NCBI GenBank assembly: GCA_973895155.1
Contig: OZ316896.1
Coordinates: 13,082,001-13,146,000, forward strand
Direction: 5' to 3'
Source: Marsupella aquatica
Taxonomy: Eukaryota; Marchantiophyta
Length of the DNA: 64,000 bases
Position 1 is the stretch's first letter, and each line of letters starts with the position of its first letter. The translations under genes were made by a program, and so were the position numbers. The notes under the pieces are model-generated. The model did not search any database. It saw only the letters and a program-made list of their open reading frames with translations, and was not told the DNA's origin. Positions 45,106-57,545 of this stretch are shown piece after piece.

Positions 45106-46989
45106 TCAATCCGACCCAACTCCACGCCTTACTGTGGCAGCCGCGAGTTCTGTGATTGCATCTGCTACACGGCCTATAGCCTCTGCGTTCGCCATACCTA
45201 CCTCCCTATATGTGGCCAGCGTGGTTTGATGAAGCTCCAGTTGTGCCTCATCGTGGAGTTTTTGCGCCACGGTGTACTCCCTGTATATGTCTAGCATCTT
45301 CCTCGTATTTTCACGAAGCAAACGCGCTTCATCGTCATCAGACGAGCTCGTCGATCGCTTTCGCTTTCTGTCCCCGGTTTGCCCACCACAAACATGTGAG
45401 GTGACCTCGAGTGCACAATCGCTAGTCAGTCCACTCGTACGATCAGATAATGATGATACCTCCTGTTCCCCCTCATCCTCCTCGTCCTCCTCTTCCTCGT
45501 CCTCCCCACCCTCGCCCTCACCCTCCCTTGAAGGCTCGTGCTCGTTATCGTCCTCGTCGCTAAGAGAACCAGAGGTATCTGCACCCGAACCCAGTAAACG
45601 ATCAACTAACGGAATTTCAATCACTCAATGTAAAGCGCAGGAATGAAGCAAAGAATACATTCATTACCTTCGCTTTTCATTGAAATGTGCACTCACCGGT
45701 CAAGCAACAGGCGATCACATTGGCATGTCAAATAAGTTTAACTATCAATAGGATACCTCTCAAATCGTAAATGTTGGATAAAATAGAAACATATCTCCGT
45801 TGCTGGACATCCTCGATTGATCAAACGCACTGTCGGCACCGAGGAGTCTTGGCTCACGATAAGAGACAATAATAGAGCAGTCCAACATCTATATCTGAGC
45901 GGCCGAAACATAGGTGCGGTCGACACTTTTCCTGGTTCCGAGAACGCCTTAACCTTAAACCCAAGACAATTACAACCCTCCTCGAAAATCAATTTCTCCA
46001 CTCACGCACATCCGTGCCTGCTATCAATGGAGGTGGAGTCCAGACAATAAATGGATAAATACTCCGTAAAATAATTCTGTAACTGATGCACACAATCGGG
46101 GATAGCTCACTGACGGTGTAAACCATCAATTGGAGTGGTCTTTCCACTTGGATTGTCGACTAACTGGACACATTTGAACATTCAAAATAGACATCGCAAG
46201 ACTTTCGCACACGATTCGCGTGCAACGATCTCACCTCCAAGACAAATACTGTAGATTAAAAAGCAAGGCAACGAAATGCTGACTACCGTCGACTGATCAT
46301 GAAACATTCTTGAGCAAAGTAGAACCAAGTAAAAAACATTCATGTGTACGTTGTACAAAATGAATAATACACTGAAAACTCTCTCGTCTGCCATCCCCTC
46401 CCATCCTCCTTCGCCAGAGTTCAATCTCAAACTCCGGTTTAAACAGCTGAAATGAAGCAACAAAACATGGACTCGTTCCTATGATTGTGAGTAGATACTC
46501 AACGGGAAAGTGCTCTCAAAATGTGCTGAGAATTTATGGTCCAACAACTCTTTCAGTTAGTAGGGTTAAACTCTGGAGCTGACCGGCTCCAGTGGCAGGT
46601 GGACCCTATCACGAATAAGTCCAGACAGACTGTTATCGGATGATGACTGTTCCTACCTTTGTTAACAATAATTGTCTTAACACTGTTTTCTACCGAAGGT
46701 CTTAAGGATAGAAATGCAATTCGATACCTGTGTCTGCAGAATCTGACGACATCTCATTCTCATCGGCACCAGACGCCTTTTGTGCCTGCCGCTTTTGGAG
46801 AGCATCTAATTGAGCTAATTGAGCCGAAATGATTGACCAAATTGACATTGGGATTGCGCTAGAATTGTAATCCATATCCCGCACGATGGGATCAAGCATT
46901 CCCAACCCCACAGTCGACCATGTCGATGACATCGCCACACCCACCATTGCCAATGCAACGGCCATCAACTCGTCCTTACCCAGCGCCAT
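45106..46989 (-). CDS. Acidic coiled-coil protein of unknown function, 244 aa, 2 exons
   Basis: Exon 1 is 46989-46728 and exon 2 is 45578-45106; the junction (ACAG/gtatcg ... gtgcag/ATACC) keeps the frame. The model starts at the first in-frame ATG (46989), although the frame is open further upstream. Residues 1-40 are hydrophobic (MALGKDELMAVALAMVGVAM), without a clear cleavage site. A linker DALQKRQAQKASGADENE leads to a strongly acidic stretch with long Glu/Asp runs, a basic nuclear-signal-like DRKRKRSTSSS, and a final helix of about 70 residues with coiled-coil character (ARLLRENTRKMLDIYREYT through AEAIGRVADAITEL). The layout resembles plant Myb/SANT-associated or NAM-associated C-terminal regions and proteins carried by some DNA transposons, but no DNA-binding domain is seen. 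Family not recognised. The 1.15-kb intron may hide further exons. Confidence 0.55.
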
Positions 46990-47639
46990 GAAGCTCTCTA
47001 GACGGGAAATGGAGAGAGCAACGCCACCGAAATCAACGCCGGGCGAATGTGTAAAATCTAAGAAACAATTGGAGAAATGCCGAACATTCACAGACCTCTG
47101 ATCGGCAAACGAGAAATGACCAAGGAGAGATAATTCAGAAGAGGAGGAATTCCGATCACGGCTGAGCACAGTGAGAAGGAGAATGGTCTAACACTCTCAT
47201 ACCAAAAGCTTGGGTGGAGGGGAAATTGAGAGATTGATCCTACTGAACGATTAAAGGCCAGGCAGCAGGGGAGGAGAGGACGCACAGCACTGCGACGGGA
47301 GGCAGAGGGAAATGCGGAATGGTAACGAGAGATTTGACTTGTGGGCAAAACCGATTCAGAATAGTTTGATGAGAAGACCTGATATGACAAAACCCTAAAC
47401 CTAAGCATTTATTTGAGAGAGTCTGTGCGTCTCTGCCATTGGTTGTCCCCAAATCCCAAAGTGCACTGGGATTGTCCCAAAAGATTCATTTTCTTTGGTT
47501 GTCGCAACCTGACCGCCTTCCTGTTCAAAATTCAATTGTTTGAAGCTGCACCATTTTCAGGTTTCTGATGAGTCTTCGTGCGCTGCGCAATTTTCCAATT
47601 TTCAGCCTCACGTTGTTTTCAGAGACTCACTTGTGCCCA
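46990..47639. other. 5' region of the acidic-protein gene
   Basis: Frames are open on the minus strand to 47169 and again to 47408 without a convincing start. This is probably leader and promoter; no motif assigned. Confidence 0.35.
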
Positions 47640-47905
47640 TTCTCCATCCACACCCTCATTTCTGATTTGGAGAGTATTCCTCACATGCTATGTTGTTTTG
47701 GACTCAACCTGTCCCCAATCCCCATTCTCCATCCACACCCCATTTTCTGATTTGGAGAGGATTCCTCGCATGCTGTGTTGTTTTGGGCTCACCCTGTCCC
47801 CAATCCCCATTCTCCATCCACACCCCCATCTTCTGATTTGGAGAGGATACCTCACCTGCTGTGTTGTTTTAGACTCACCCTGCCCCCAATCCCCAATTTC
47901 CACCC
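47640..47905. repeat. Tandem repeat, about 70-75 bp x 3-4
   Basis: Units contain ccccattctccatccacacc and tctgatttggagaggattcc, then cacatgctgtgttgttttgg. They are pyrimidine-rich and close to each other in sequence. Open frames cross them on both strands, but no protein family is suggested. Confidence 0.85.
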
Positions 47906-48269
47906 ATACCCCCAACTTCATTCACGCCTTCAGGTCATGGCGCCTTCAGGTCATGGCGCCTTTAGGTTTCAGTTGTTACATTAATGGGTCTAATTTTGGT
48001 CCCTCTTGACATTTCTGTGTGCCTCCTGAATTTCCAGTAAATTTGCTCTCTTTTCCAGGTTTATAAGTCAGGAAATGGTTGTCGTTGAGCAAGACAGATT
48101 ATTGTACCAGATCCATGACAAAAACATCTTGAGTATTGTACCAGGTCCGTGATCAAGAGCTCTTTGGTCACACTAACACTGAGCAAGTCTACTCTAATTT
48201 TTTATTACCTACAAATACCCCACCATGGTTTCTGCACACCATTCCTAGATTGCAAGTTTCCACTACTTG

Positions 48270-48365
48270 ACCTCACTTCATTCAGTGAATGATGTCACTG
48301 AACGTACTCACCCTTTATTCAGACCTCACTTCATTCAGCCAATGATGTCACTCAACATACTTGAC
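48270..48365. repeat. Direct duplication, about 50 bp x 2
   Basis: The phrase gacctcacttcattcag followed by aatgatgtcact and caacatact or gaacgtact occurs twice, at about 48270 and 48321. Confidence 0.8.
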
Positions 48366-49837
48366 GCTTTTTCCATCTAGAAAAACATTCTGCTGAAGTA
48401 GATTTTAGATGTAGAGAATGATCAGTCCAGGACCTTCACAACTGGTTACAAAGTTTGAAAATACAAAGGGTAAGGCACATTTTCACAAGAAAATTTATTC
48501 TCTCCCGAAAACCGCCTCAGGGATCATTCTTTGTTGGATGCAGAAATTTACTCGGGTGTGTTAGAGAGCTTCTGGGCATACGAACATCAGATATATGGCC
48601 ACTCACAACACCAAGTGTGCACAGCCGGATTCATTTTCTGATTGGTAATTTACGTTGTCACTGTGATGTTGACCATACCTCAGGTCTTATTCTGATATAT
48701 TCATATTGATAGTTGCTCAAGAGATCATGGAAGGTTACTCCATTACATCAACTACAAATTACTTAAATGTCTTCTGAATTCATCGCGATGCACTAGAGGC
48801 TACTCAACACTTCCACTTTTAACGGTCAGATTATATCAATTGGAATATGCAGTAAACGCTATTGCATTCCTAGACAACACTTAGTAGTTACTTGCCCGAT
48901 CCAAGGGAGAGCCTGAATTATCAACATTTAACCACTGGCTTGATATCTTGTAGGATCAACCCACGAGCAAGGCTTGAGTTTCTACTCTCGTCACTCTGTA
49001 GGTTCAAAAGATAGCAAGAATAAGCCTCGTACACTTTAGTTAAAATCATGCAGTAGGTTCTTCTCCTACTAAGACACCGTAAAACTTGAAGGAAGACTGT
49101 AACGGTCGGGACTAGGATCCCATACGAAAGAATCATAACTATTCCGACGTGACCAATTCAAGTGCCTAAAGATGATCAAGTTTCTGCAGCTCTGAGAGGA
49201 GAGATTTAGACCAACTGAATAAAAATCCTCAACCTGATAAAATCATTCGAACTGCAGTGTTCTCTTTCTACCACTCTTCCCCAGGGGCTGCACGATGTTA
49301 CTTGAAAGTGCAACATCCTCCCGACGGGCAACATCAATTCCCAAAAGATCCCTTACATTCCTACTACCATTTACATTCGACACACAAAGGGACTACGGTC
49401 CTTGCACCAAGGCTAGAACGTAGTTTGCCACTACCGTGACCACTCAATTGGGATATCAGGCATGCATCCGAGATGCAGTAGACGAGTACAACGACCACTA
49501 AAACGTCACAATGAAACAGGCTCCACACTCTTAACTTAAAAATTACTGAAAATAGCTTACTATGTGGTGGTAATCCAGGACTAAATAAATCTCCAGATCA
49601 AACCAGGACAGCTATTACCAGGTCACAATCAAGCGTACAGAAAAGTGAGCAAACTGGTATCGCACATCTCCACAAGGTGAGCTTTGTACCCAGTGGAAAC
49701 CCCCCACCTACCCCCCTCCTCCCTCTCAAGAAAACACAGGCTGGTCTGCAGAGTCTCAATGAGAATAGAACTACATAAATAATTCTTGAGACTTCCTGTA
49801 CGTCCACAGCCAGAAATCGAGCTCAAATATCCTTTGG
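48366..49837. other. Intergenic 3' of the PITH gene
   Basis: No recognisable exon series. The final part is presumably the 3' UTR of the minus-strand PITH gene. Confidence 0.35.
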
Positions 49838-52054
49838 TCAGCTGTCGCCAACTTTCTTCAAATCGCTCATGTTAGTCGTCTCAACTCTGCACAATCAATA
49901 AGCCAAACGCATCAATGCCTATTCGTCAAGCAGTCTCTATGGAAAAGAACCACTCCCTAAATTTCCCGATATGCCATGAAGCTCATGCTACACAGATAAA
50001 AAAATTATTGCTGTATTTTCTTATGACAATGAGGACACATTAGAATCCCTGGAAATGAAGCAGAATCCAATATACTCACGTGCTTCCAACTATGGCCAGC
50101 TTTTGGATTTTTGTCTCCTCAGTGCCCGTTTGACTATCTTCAACGAATATCGTTAAACTGCTCAACACAATTCCCCATAGGCAAAAAAATGTTTGTACGA
50201 AAGATAGAGAAAATGGAAATGAATTGGAGTGAATGACCAAGAAATATCAACACGTGACATACTGGGGACAGTCGATGCCAAAAGAAAGGAAGTCCAACCC
50301 GACATCAACAGATCAATTTTGTCCAAAAACTCAAGTGCGCAAGAATCAATTGGCTAACAAAATCTTCTTGTCGGCCGACCAAAAAGAAAATAGGAATTAG
50401 AAAATGCTAGAAATCCTCCGACTGGTTTCCTCTCGAACAAACGTTAGAAGGATAGACCAACAACAGCAGAGACGAAGACGAAACGAGGACACACCTTCGA
50501 ACATTCTGGAATTTGACATATTTCAGCAAAATGGGTTTTCCCTGCAATCCAAAACATGACAATGATCAGCTAAACCACCAAAAATTATTTTGCGGGTAAA
50601 GTATTGAGTTGATGCGTAGACCGGCCGGAACTAAGAACAGGAAATTGAAAAGCCAATATCTGACGTATGCTTCAAGAACGTTCTGTAGTCTTAAGAACGG
50701 AAAATCCTCCAAACCTGGAGATGCTCGGCTGTTAATACCAGCACGTCACTTGCCGGGAAATCATTCACATTACTGCACAGGAAGCAATTTAGGCAGAAGT
50801 CAAGGGCTTCAGCATCGATCAGAGCATGTCAGATTCGTGGACAAACAGAGAGTTAATAAGTCTTTCAAGACTGCCCAGCTGCTGATAAGTTTCTGTTCTG
50901 CAGCTTGTTCATCATTTGGGATAAGCTATCCCGTGAAATATTGGTCCTTGACAAACGTTCAGGTCACAGAATTCTTAAAAACTCGTGCATAATTTTCAAC
51001 AGTTGCGAATTTGGTCCATTCGCATCTTGCTTAAAAGACATTGAAGACCCTCAATTGAGTAGCTGAAAACTTGCAGGGAAATGCAGCTCACCCAAATCCC
51101 ATGTTCTGCTTGTTCACAAAGAGCTTGACAGTCTTGGGGCCTGCAACATTCACATTGGAGGAGGGCTGTTCACTGGAAGGCTCAATACAAGAAACCCATG
51201 ACAAGAAAACACGCATCCGTTAGAGGGGAGCGCTAATACATGAATGAGTGGAGAAATTGGACTTACGAGGGAAACCCTAAAACTTGAAAACCTCACCTTC
51301 TTCGACAGGAGCTCTAATGATCAAGGAATGCAACTTCACGACTTGGTTGAAGGGGAGATACAGCAGCAATTGCTCGTCGGTATCGCTCTCAAGTTGCAAA
51401 CCGTTGTCATCCCTGTAACCCTGCGCGGAATGGTTTCAGGATGAGATACCAACCGATTCGTCGAACAATTTCCACCCATCGAAGCCAAGAAAATCATGAT
51501 TTCGCAATCAGCGCTGAATAAGTCTGGACAAAAGGTTCCGCTTCGTACCTGTCTTAGTGCGTTCACGAAGGTCCGATCGGATTTCTCGTTCAAGCACTCC
51601 ACACCCGACCATTCTATGCATTCCACCAAGTCCACCTACAGAAGGGTACATCAGGTTAGGAACAAGCGGCGAGACAATTGCGAATAACTACAGTGCCAAA
51701 AAACTTACCGACCCACATCAAAAGAAAATCAAACTAAAATTCTCGTCCCTCCCTGTCATTATATAACCACATTTGTCTTCCCTTCTCGCTAGTGGCAAGT
51801 CCACATTAGGGCTGTTTTACCACCTCCTCAATTTCCCACCAAAACAGTCACCGAGAGTTCCGCTCCGCATCAAACGCTTAAGATCAACAAGCCTAAACTA
51901 CTCATGGAATCCCATCAGCTCCTCATCACCATTTCGTCCGTCAGCCCGCATCACCACGGACAATTACGTGATCGCGTCTCCACACATCCAGTACAGTTGT
52001 TTTCCAAATTAGGGTAACAACCTGCTCGTAATTTGCGAGCATGATCATCACCAT
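49838..52054 (-). CDS. PITH-domain protein (At3g04780/PITHD1-like), 174 aa, 8 exons
   Basis: Exons on the minus strand: 52054-52022 (tentative), 51635-51549, 51420-51297, 51140-51092, 50772-50715, 50541-50495, 50157-50080, 49886-49838. All are GT-AG and phases agree throughout. The protein is a nearly complete PITH domain: [111 protein letters not shown], and the end [15 protein letters not shown]. The length fits the plant family (about 176 aa). PITH domains were first seen at the C-terminus of thioredoxin-like proteins that bind the 26S proteasome; stand-alone PITHD1 proteins are also proteasome-linked, but the plant role is unclear. Exon 1 was chosen because ANYEQ joins in phase to VDL as in relatives; its donor (gttgtt) is weak, and starts at 52042, 52048 and 52054 are possible. 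Confidence 0.88.
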
Positions 52055-52439
52055 TACCAATCCCGAACCGTACCGGCGCAAAACACGGCTTAGACGCCAG
52101 GCAACCCGTACGCACTCTCTACTCACACAGAATCCATCGAATTCTTTTCGGAGGTGCGGAGACATTCTTCAGGTTCACGAGACATGCATTCATTCAAAGT
52201 AACCCAAAGATACGGTAGGTGGGTAGGAGACCTGGTGCCGTGTTGCCAGAGCTGCTGCCATGACCCGTCGTCGCGCTTGATTGGTCGATTCAGCTTCTTC
52301 GAATCGGGCTGTGCTCCTCTCCGACGACGTTTCTGTGCAGAATGATGTAAGCGAGCTTCAAATCATGAGAGATAGAAACCTCGAGCTTCGCAGAAATGAG
52401 CAATTTTGCTCGAGACGCGATGAGACTGAATAAGCAATT
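52055..52439. other. Promoter-side flank of the PITH gene
   Basis: Frames are open in patches but no separate gene is evident. Probably holds the PITH leader and promoter; no motif assigned. Confidence 0.35.
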
Positions 52440-53350
52440 CTTCGTGGTTGCCCGTGCTCACTGAGGTACTCATGTACTACGTGGTATCTCTTTAAAAGAA
52501 AGGGATGATGTATTTCCACGCCCATGGCATTCATTTATTAAGTAGTAATAGGGCGTGTCAAAGCACAGCTGCTCTAACTCAGTTATGGCTCAGGTCATAA
52601 AACTTTCTTCTAGCCAGGACAAATTTGTTATGGGCTACCAAAATAAGTACCCATTAAGGTGAACCTCCAAAAAATAAAAGTGGTAACATTTTGGTTGCGG
52701 GAGTACTTTGACATGCCCTAATATCTCTTCTGACTGTAGTAAGGGATGATGTACGTACTTTAGTTACAAGGTTCACCGACGCACTCATGTACTACGTGGT
52801 ATCTCTTGTACAGTAAGGCGTGATGTACATATGTAGTTTTGTTACACGGTTCACAAACGACATTCTTTCACTACGTAGTAATATCTTTTGTGCAGTAAGG
52901 GATGATCTGTACATAGTTTAGTTACAAGGTTTGCCAATGGCACTCGTTTACTATGTGGTACCTCTTGTACAGTAATGGATGATGCATGTAGTTTGGATAC
53001 ATGGTTCGCCAACGGCACTCATGTAGTACAGTAGGGGATGATGTACGTAGTTTGGATACACGGTTTGCCGACGGCTTTCATTTACTATGTAATATTTCTT
53101 GTACAGTAAGGGATGATGTACATAGTTTAGTTACACGGTTGGTTGACGACACTCATTAACTACGTGGTATCTCTAGCTTGTACAGTAAGGGATGATGTAC
53201 GTCGTTTGGATAGTTACACGGTTTGCCAACAACACTCATTTAGTACGTAGTATCTCTAGTACATACAGTGAGAGATGATGCAAGTAGTTTAATTACACTG
53301 GTTGCCGACGGCACTCATTTACTAGTAGTATCTCCAGTATGGCAAGGATG
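52440..53350. repeat. Degenerate minisatellite, about 75-85 bp, about 9 copies
   Basis: The unit contains gtacagtaagggatgatgta, then gtagtttagttacacggttc, gccgacggcactcattta and ctacgtggtatctctt. One unit lies alone at about 52455-52515, and the array proper runs from about 52725 to 53350 with starts near 52744, 52808, 52899, 52977, 53036, 53111, 53191 and 53273. Non-coding. Confidence 0.85.
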
Positions 53351-53404
53351 TTGCATAGGATAATGATGGTCTGGGCAGAGGGTTACTATACTCTAATCAT
53401 GTGA

Positions 53405-53670
53405 CGAGGAAGTGAAAAAAATACTAGGCTCTAATCATGTGACCAGAATTGAATTTTTTTTAAATGATAAGTAATTGAATACAGTCCAGAAAATTTTAAG
53501 GAGCCCGACCTTCTGGGCATGAGATTATGAATAGTTACATAATTATAGCAAAGGCCTCTAGACCCCTGGCCTAGGCCATCCTCATGGTAGGCAAACACAG
53601 TCCAAAACAATGTGACAGAAGTGGACTTTCTGGGCATGAGATTATGGATATAGCAAATGCTTCCAACAAT
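53405..53670. repeat. Imperfect direct repeats
   Basis: ctctaatcatgtgac occurs at about 53393 and 53430; ttctgggcatgagattatg occurs at about 53512 and 53629, each time after a cagtccaraa word. Confidence 0.7.
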
Positions 53671-54326
53671 CATTACAAATCGGTAACCTTTAAATTAATG
53701 TTCCATTCTGACTTAAATAATCTATGATTGAGCATTAGGCCCAACTTGCATGTGATGGGCCTTTTGTTTTTCACGTCCTTAAACTGATTCATGTCATTAT
53801 ATGATTCTGTGAGATAAGCCCCTCGGCATCTCCTCTGGAAACCCAAAGCAAGGGCTCAAAACTTTCTAGGCAACCCTTTGTCCCAACCCAAACGTGGGAA
53901 TAAAACAAAAAAGGGACCAAGAAGCACAAGTATGTGTGCACAAGTCAGAGACTCAATTAAGAGTGACATACCTAATGCACACAATCATTGCACTCAATCA
54001 GATCCAGCCCATTTTGAATCCTCCAGACCTTTTTTTTTCCAATTGTTTAACACTTGCAATAGAATGGCAAATTTTCAGGACCCAAAAGCTAGCTATGGAT
54101 GGTAGAGATGCATGGATCGTCCTATCAGTGGAGTGTCCTGCTCCATCACAGAGTTGAGGCATTTGGGTGGGTACCATGCCCACCCATGCCCACCCAAATG
54201 GTGGCCGGGGGTGCACAATTTGATACTGGTGCATTGAAATAGTGAGAGCCTCCTCCCTTGGGCCCTCTTCACTCCAAGTAAAATAAATGAACCCCTTATA
54301 CTGGGTCACAAACTGAACGCCCTATA
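53671..54326. other. Intergenic with a dispersed-repeat fragment
   Basis: At 54190-54260 the words ggccgggggtgca and atagtgagag match a tract at 58165-58210 and the end of the GGGTCTCACTAT family. No gene seen. Confidence 0.4.
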
Positions 54327-54454
54327 GTGGGTCACAAACAAGTGACATGATTTGGTAAGTAGGTACTAAATGGTGTACAGTCTGGCGTGACTCTATCACT
54401 CACGCCAAGCTACGCAATCTACCTGTTTACCAAGCCATGTTGTTTGTGACCCAC
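54327..54454. mobile_element. Hairpin (foldback) element, 128 bp
   Basis: Outer arms gtgggtcacaaacaa (54327) and ttgtttgtgacccac (ending 54454) are perfect inverted repeats. The inner parts also pair imperfectly, down to ggcgtga/tcacgcc at the centre, so almost the whole segment folds on itself. The outer arm word is repeated in direct orientation just before it (ctgggtcacaaact at 54301). It is MITE-like, with no coding capacity. Confidence 0.75.
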
Positions 54455-55315
54455 CATCAAGGTCAATGGTAAGCCGGCTGGTTTCTAGGGTAGTCCGAGG
54501 GGTAGTCTTTAATTATTTCGCAGACTGCACCCGAACCTAATCCCCAGCCGCCAGCCAGTCGACAAATAAACATTGACAAGAGAAGAGTGATATATTGAAC
54601 ATTGATGAGCAATGTGTGCAGAATCAAGACATCCACAAACGATCAATTTGGCTAGACAGGGCAGGGTCTGCTATATATTGCAAGTCCCAACTTGCGCACA
54701 GTCAGGCCAGGTGCACAAGGGGCACATGCTATGTATGTGTGTCTGGTTCGATCACCTTTTAAAATTTTGGAATATACAAGAAATGTTTTATAACAAAGAT
54801 GACTTTTGGATTACTGTTTTATAACTAGTCAAGAGTCTATGATAACACTAGAAATTCAGTTTCTACACATAAGAGGGGTAACTTCCCGGGGGTAACTTCT
54901 ATGGCCAAATAAATAATATGTATTGTGGGTTACTCGGTGAGGGTAGTTCACAGGGGGAACCTAATAGGGTGTATCAAAATTGGGTCATTAGTGGAAGTTA
55001 TGGATTATTTTGTGATATTTCCCATAACTTGAGTTATGGGACCCAGTTATAGAAGTTTTTAAAATTGAGGGGAAGTAATATTGACCTGCCCCATAAGGAA
55101 GGAGTTATGGCCTCACCTGTCTCATACCATATATTATTTTTTCATCAATTCTTGATCAGCCGTCGCCTCAAATGCCGCAGCGATCACCATGTCATGAGCA
55201 AATCCCACATGTCTTCAGTAGCTGCTTTCCAGAGTTCCGGAGTACTGAATTTCTGAATTTCTGCCTAAAGTTGCAGGAAAGTTACTGGTGAAATATTGAG
55301 CCCGCCAATATTGAG
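54455..55315. other. Intergenic, no gene seen
   Basis: No exon series or RNA gene recognised. Confidence 0.35.
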
Positions 55316-55535
55316 CCCGCCTATTTTCCTTAGGTATAGACTCCCATTTATAACTTTTATTGGAGTTTAGCCCGCCTATTTTCCTTAGGTATAGACTCCC
55401 ATTTATAACTTTTATGGGAGTTTAGCCCGCCTATTTTCCTTAGGTATAGACTCCCATTTATAACTTTTATGGGAGTTTAGCCCGCCTATTTTCCTTAGGT
55501 ATAGACTCCCATTTATAACTTTTATGGGAGTTTCC
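55316..55535. repeat. Tandem array, 55 bp x 4, nearly identical
   Basis: Units start at 55316, 55371, 55426 and 55481 with cccgcctattttccttaggt, then atagactcccatttataact and tttatgggagttta. I see only one clear base difference between units. The word cccgcc(a/t)at also occurs just before the array. Confidence 0.95.
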
Positions 55536-57164
55536 ATGATAGTTGAGTTATGGGAAGGCCAAGCTATGAGACGCCCTACCTGATCCAAGAAGTGGGGGGC
55601 GGGTTAATTAATGGTAGTCCTCGTGTGACCGGGATGGAGCTCATGCTTGTGCACTGGTCTAACCCGAAGTAGATTTTCAAAGGTTGAGGACCGAATCAGA
55701 ACACGAGATGGCAGGGCTATTCGGATCGTCAAAGTGATGCAGGTCCTCGTCAGTGGACCTTGCACGAGAACGCGTACGACTCAATTCTCGAAGAAGCTGA
55801 CTCCTTGAAAGTGGTACCCACAGTACTATTAGACTTGAACTAATAATGGCAAGCTTGGTTTTATCGGGAGAGAGCTTATGGTTGTGCTTCTTTGAATTCA
55901 ATACATGGCAAAATTGCTTGAAACGAGCATAGTAGCGGAGGAAGAGAGGAGATATTGAATTGTCGATCACGAAGAAGGTGTTCACCACATTAAAATCTCG
56001 TCACTCAGAGAGTAGGCGGAAGAGACATCGGAGGGGGCGGAGTGAGACGGAGGAATGGCCTAGAGAGGAAGAGTCAAATTGTGTCAGACTGTTCTGTGAT
56101 TGCGAATTATCTGAGGCTCGGACAGGGGATCATGTTCTCGATCGACCTTCAAGGGGAGCAAGCCGCATCTGAGAAAATGTGGCTTCACCCTGGTGTGGAT
56201 GAGGTGGTCAGACAAGAGTATGCTGCAGGTCAAGAGCTTTTCCGAGCTTATTTGATGCAATGCAAAGTCACATCAAGGCAACAATGTGTTCAATCAGATA
56301 CAGAAAAAGTGGTGGAGCTAGTTGTGAGAAGTTATTCTCCAGGGGCTACACAGTACAAAGGCCGAGCTACGACTCCGGCAAATACGTGCACTTGCAAAGG
56401 CTGCAAGACTCTGATGAGCGAGAGAATCACCAAAATCTTGGGGAAAAACGAACATGAATGTTGACCTTGCAGGTCTCAGAGATTCTGAAGAACCAGGAGC
56501 ATACTCTCCAGGACGATGTTGCAATATATGGAGGCAGACGACAAACCGGAAATCAATCCTTCTCCCCAGCCGGAACATGCCCACGATTAAGAGTTCGTTA
56601 ACTGGTTGATCCTGAGACTGATACAGCCGGGGACACAGCAGATCTTGAGCGGAGGAGGGCTGAGGTACTGCAAGAGCAAACGCAGATTATATATATGCTG
56701 CTGCTTCTGGCATGAGAACCGAGAGCTGACAGAGCAGGAGCGAGCCTTCGTGTCGTTAGCCATGGGAGGCATGGAGAGGGGAACACTGTGCTCGGGATTG
56801 GGTCAGAAGTAGGCCATCACAGGTTATTGGTGGCACGACAAGTACCGCCCAAGAAAACCCAAGACAGTACTTCAATAGAGTCCACACCGATTAGGATTGG
56901 AAAAAATACAATCAAAAGCGCTCTCGAACGCGCTACAATTATGACAATCCTTCCCCATTGCAATCCCTATACGAGGCTACAAGCTCAACATCTTTTATCC
57001 TTTTGAATACCTACCGCTCACATAGAAAGGGATGAAGAACTGGTGAGACTTGCCTGATCAGGTTCCTTACAGGACCTCCATATGCGTATAATTATTGCAT
57101 CCAGGATTGTGAAGGAAGAGTGGGAATGGTCACACAATTAGCAAGGTTTCAAGTGCACGTCCCG
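55536..57164. other. Intergenic with unassigned ORFs
   Basis: ORFs at 55677-55988 (minus) and 56042-56464 (plus) lack an ATG at their ends and show no family motif. 56587-56812 is open on both strands. Old exons are possible, but nothing can be named. Confidence 0.3.
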
Positions 57165-57545
57165 GTGCACATTTGAAAGTGGCATTTTACATGTGTATCT
57201 CAACTTCAATCGATATCGGTAGAGGGAGTGACGCACCATTGGTGCATTGGAACTTCAACCCAATAATTACTTCATGTGACGTGATATATAGAATGATATG
57301 AGACCTTTCAATTCTAAAGCTGAACAAATTAAATGCAGGTAGAGGGCCCGGTAGAGGGGTGGATGCACCATTGCTGCAAGGGAACGGCAACCCAGTAATT
57401 CATTTGTATATAAATATGAGCCTGTTCAGCACCCAAGCGGTAACAACAGAAATAGGTCGAGGGGTAGTGCTGCATGGGAACTGAACTTCAACCTATGGAT
57501 CCATGTGTTCATATAAGTATGGCCAGTGACAGACACCCAATTGAG
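57165..57545. repeat. Three diverged repeats, about 130 bp
   Basis: Each unit has a word like ggtagaggg, then gcaccattggtgca, gaacttcaacccaataatt and an atat-rich end with gagac or cacccaa. The copies are clearly related but strongly diverged. Confidence 0.6.

Noticed and set aside
45272-45646. Ser-rich plus ORF
   Set aside because: Antisense of the acidic tract of the minus-strand gene; poly-Glu codons read backwards give Ser and Pro.
47578-48009. Plus ORF with repeated CCFGL-like phrases
   Set aside because: Translation of the pyrimidine-rich 70-bp tandem repeat.
51665-51705. Donor-like site gtcg/gtaagt as the end of the first PITH exon
   Set aside because: Good donor, but the phase-0 reading has a stop just upstream; the exon at 52022-52054 fits phase and family length better.
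56042-56464. 140-codon plus ORF
   Set aside because: Starts at GTG, no family recognised and no splice partners; left as unassigned intergenic.
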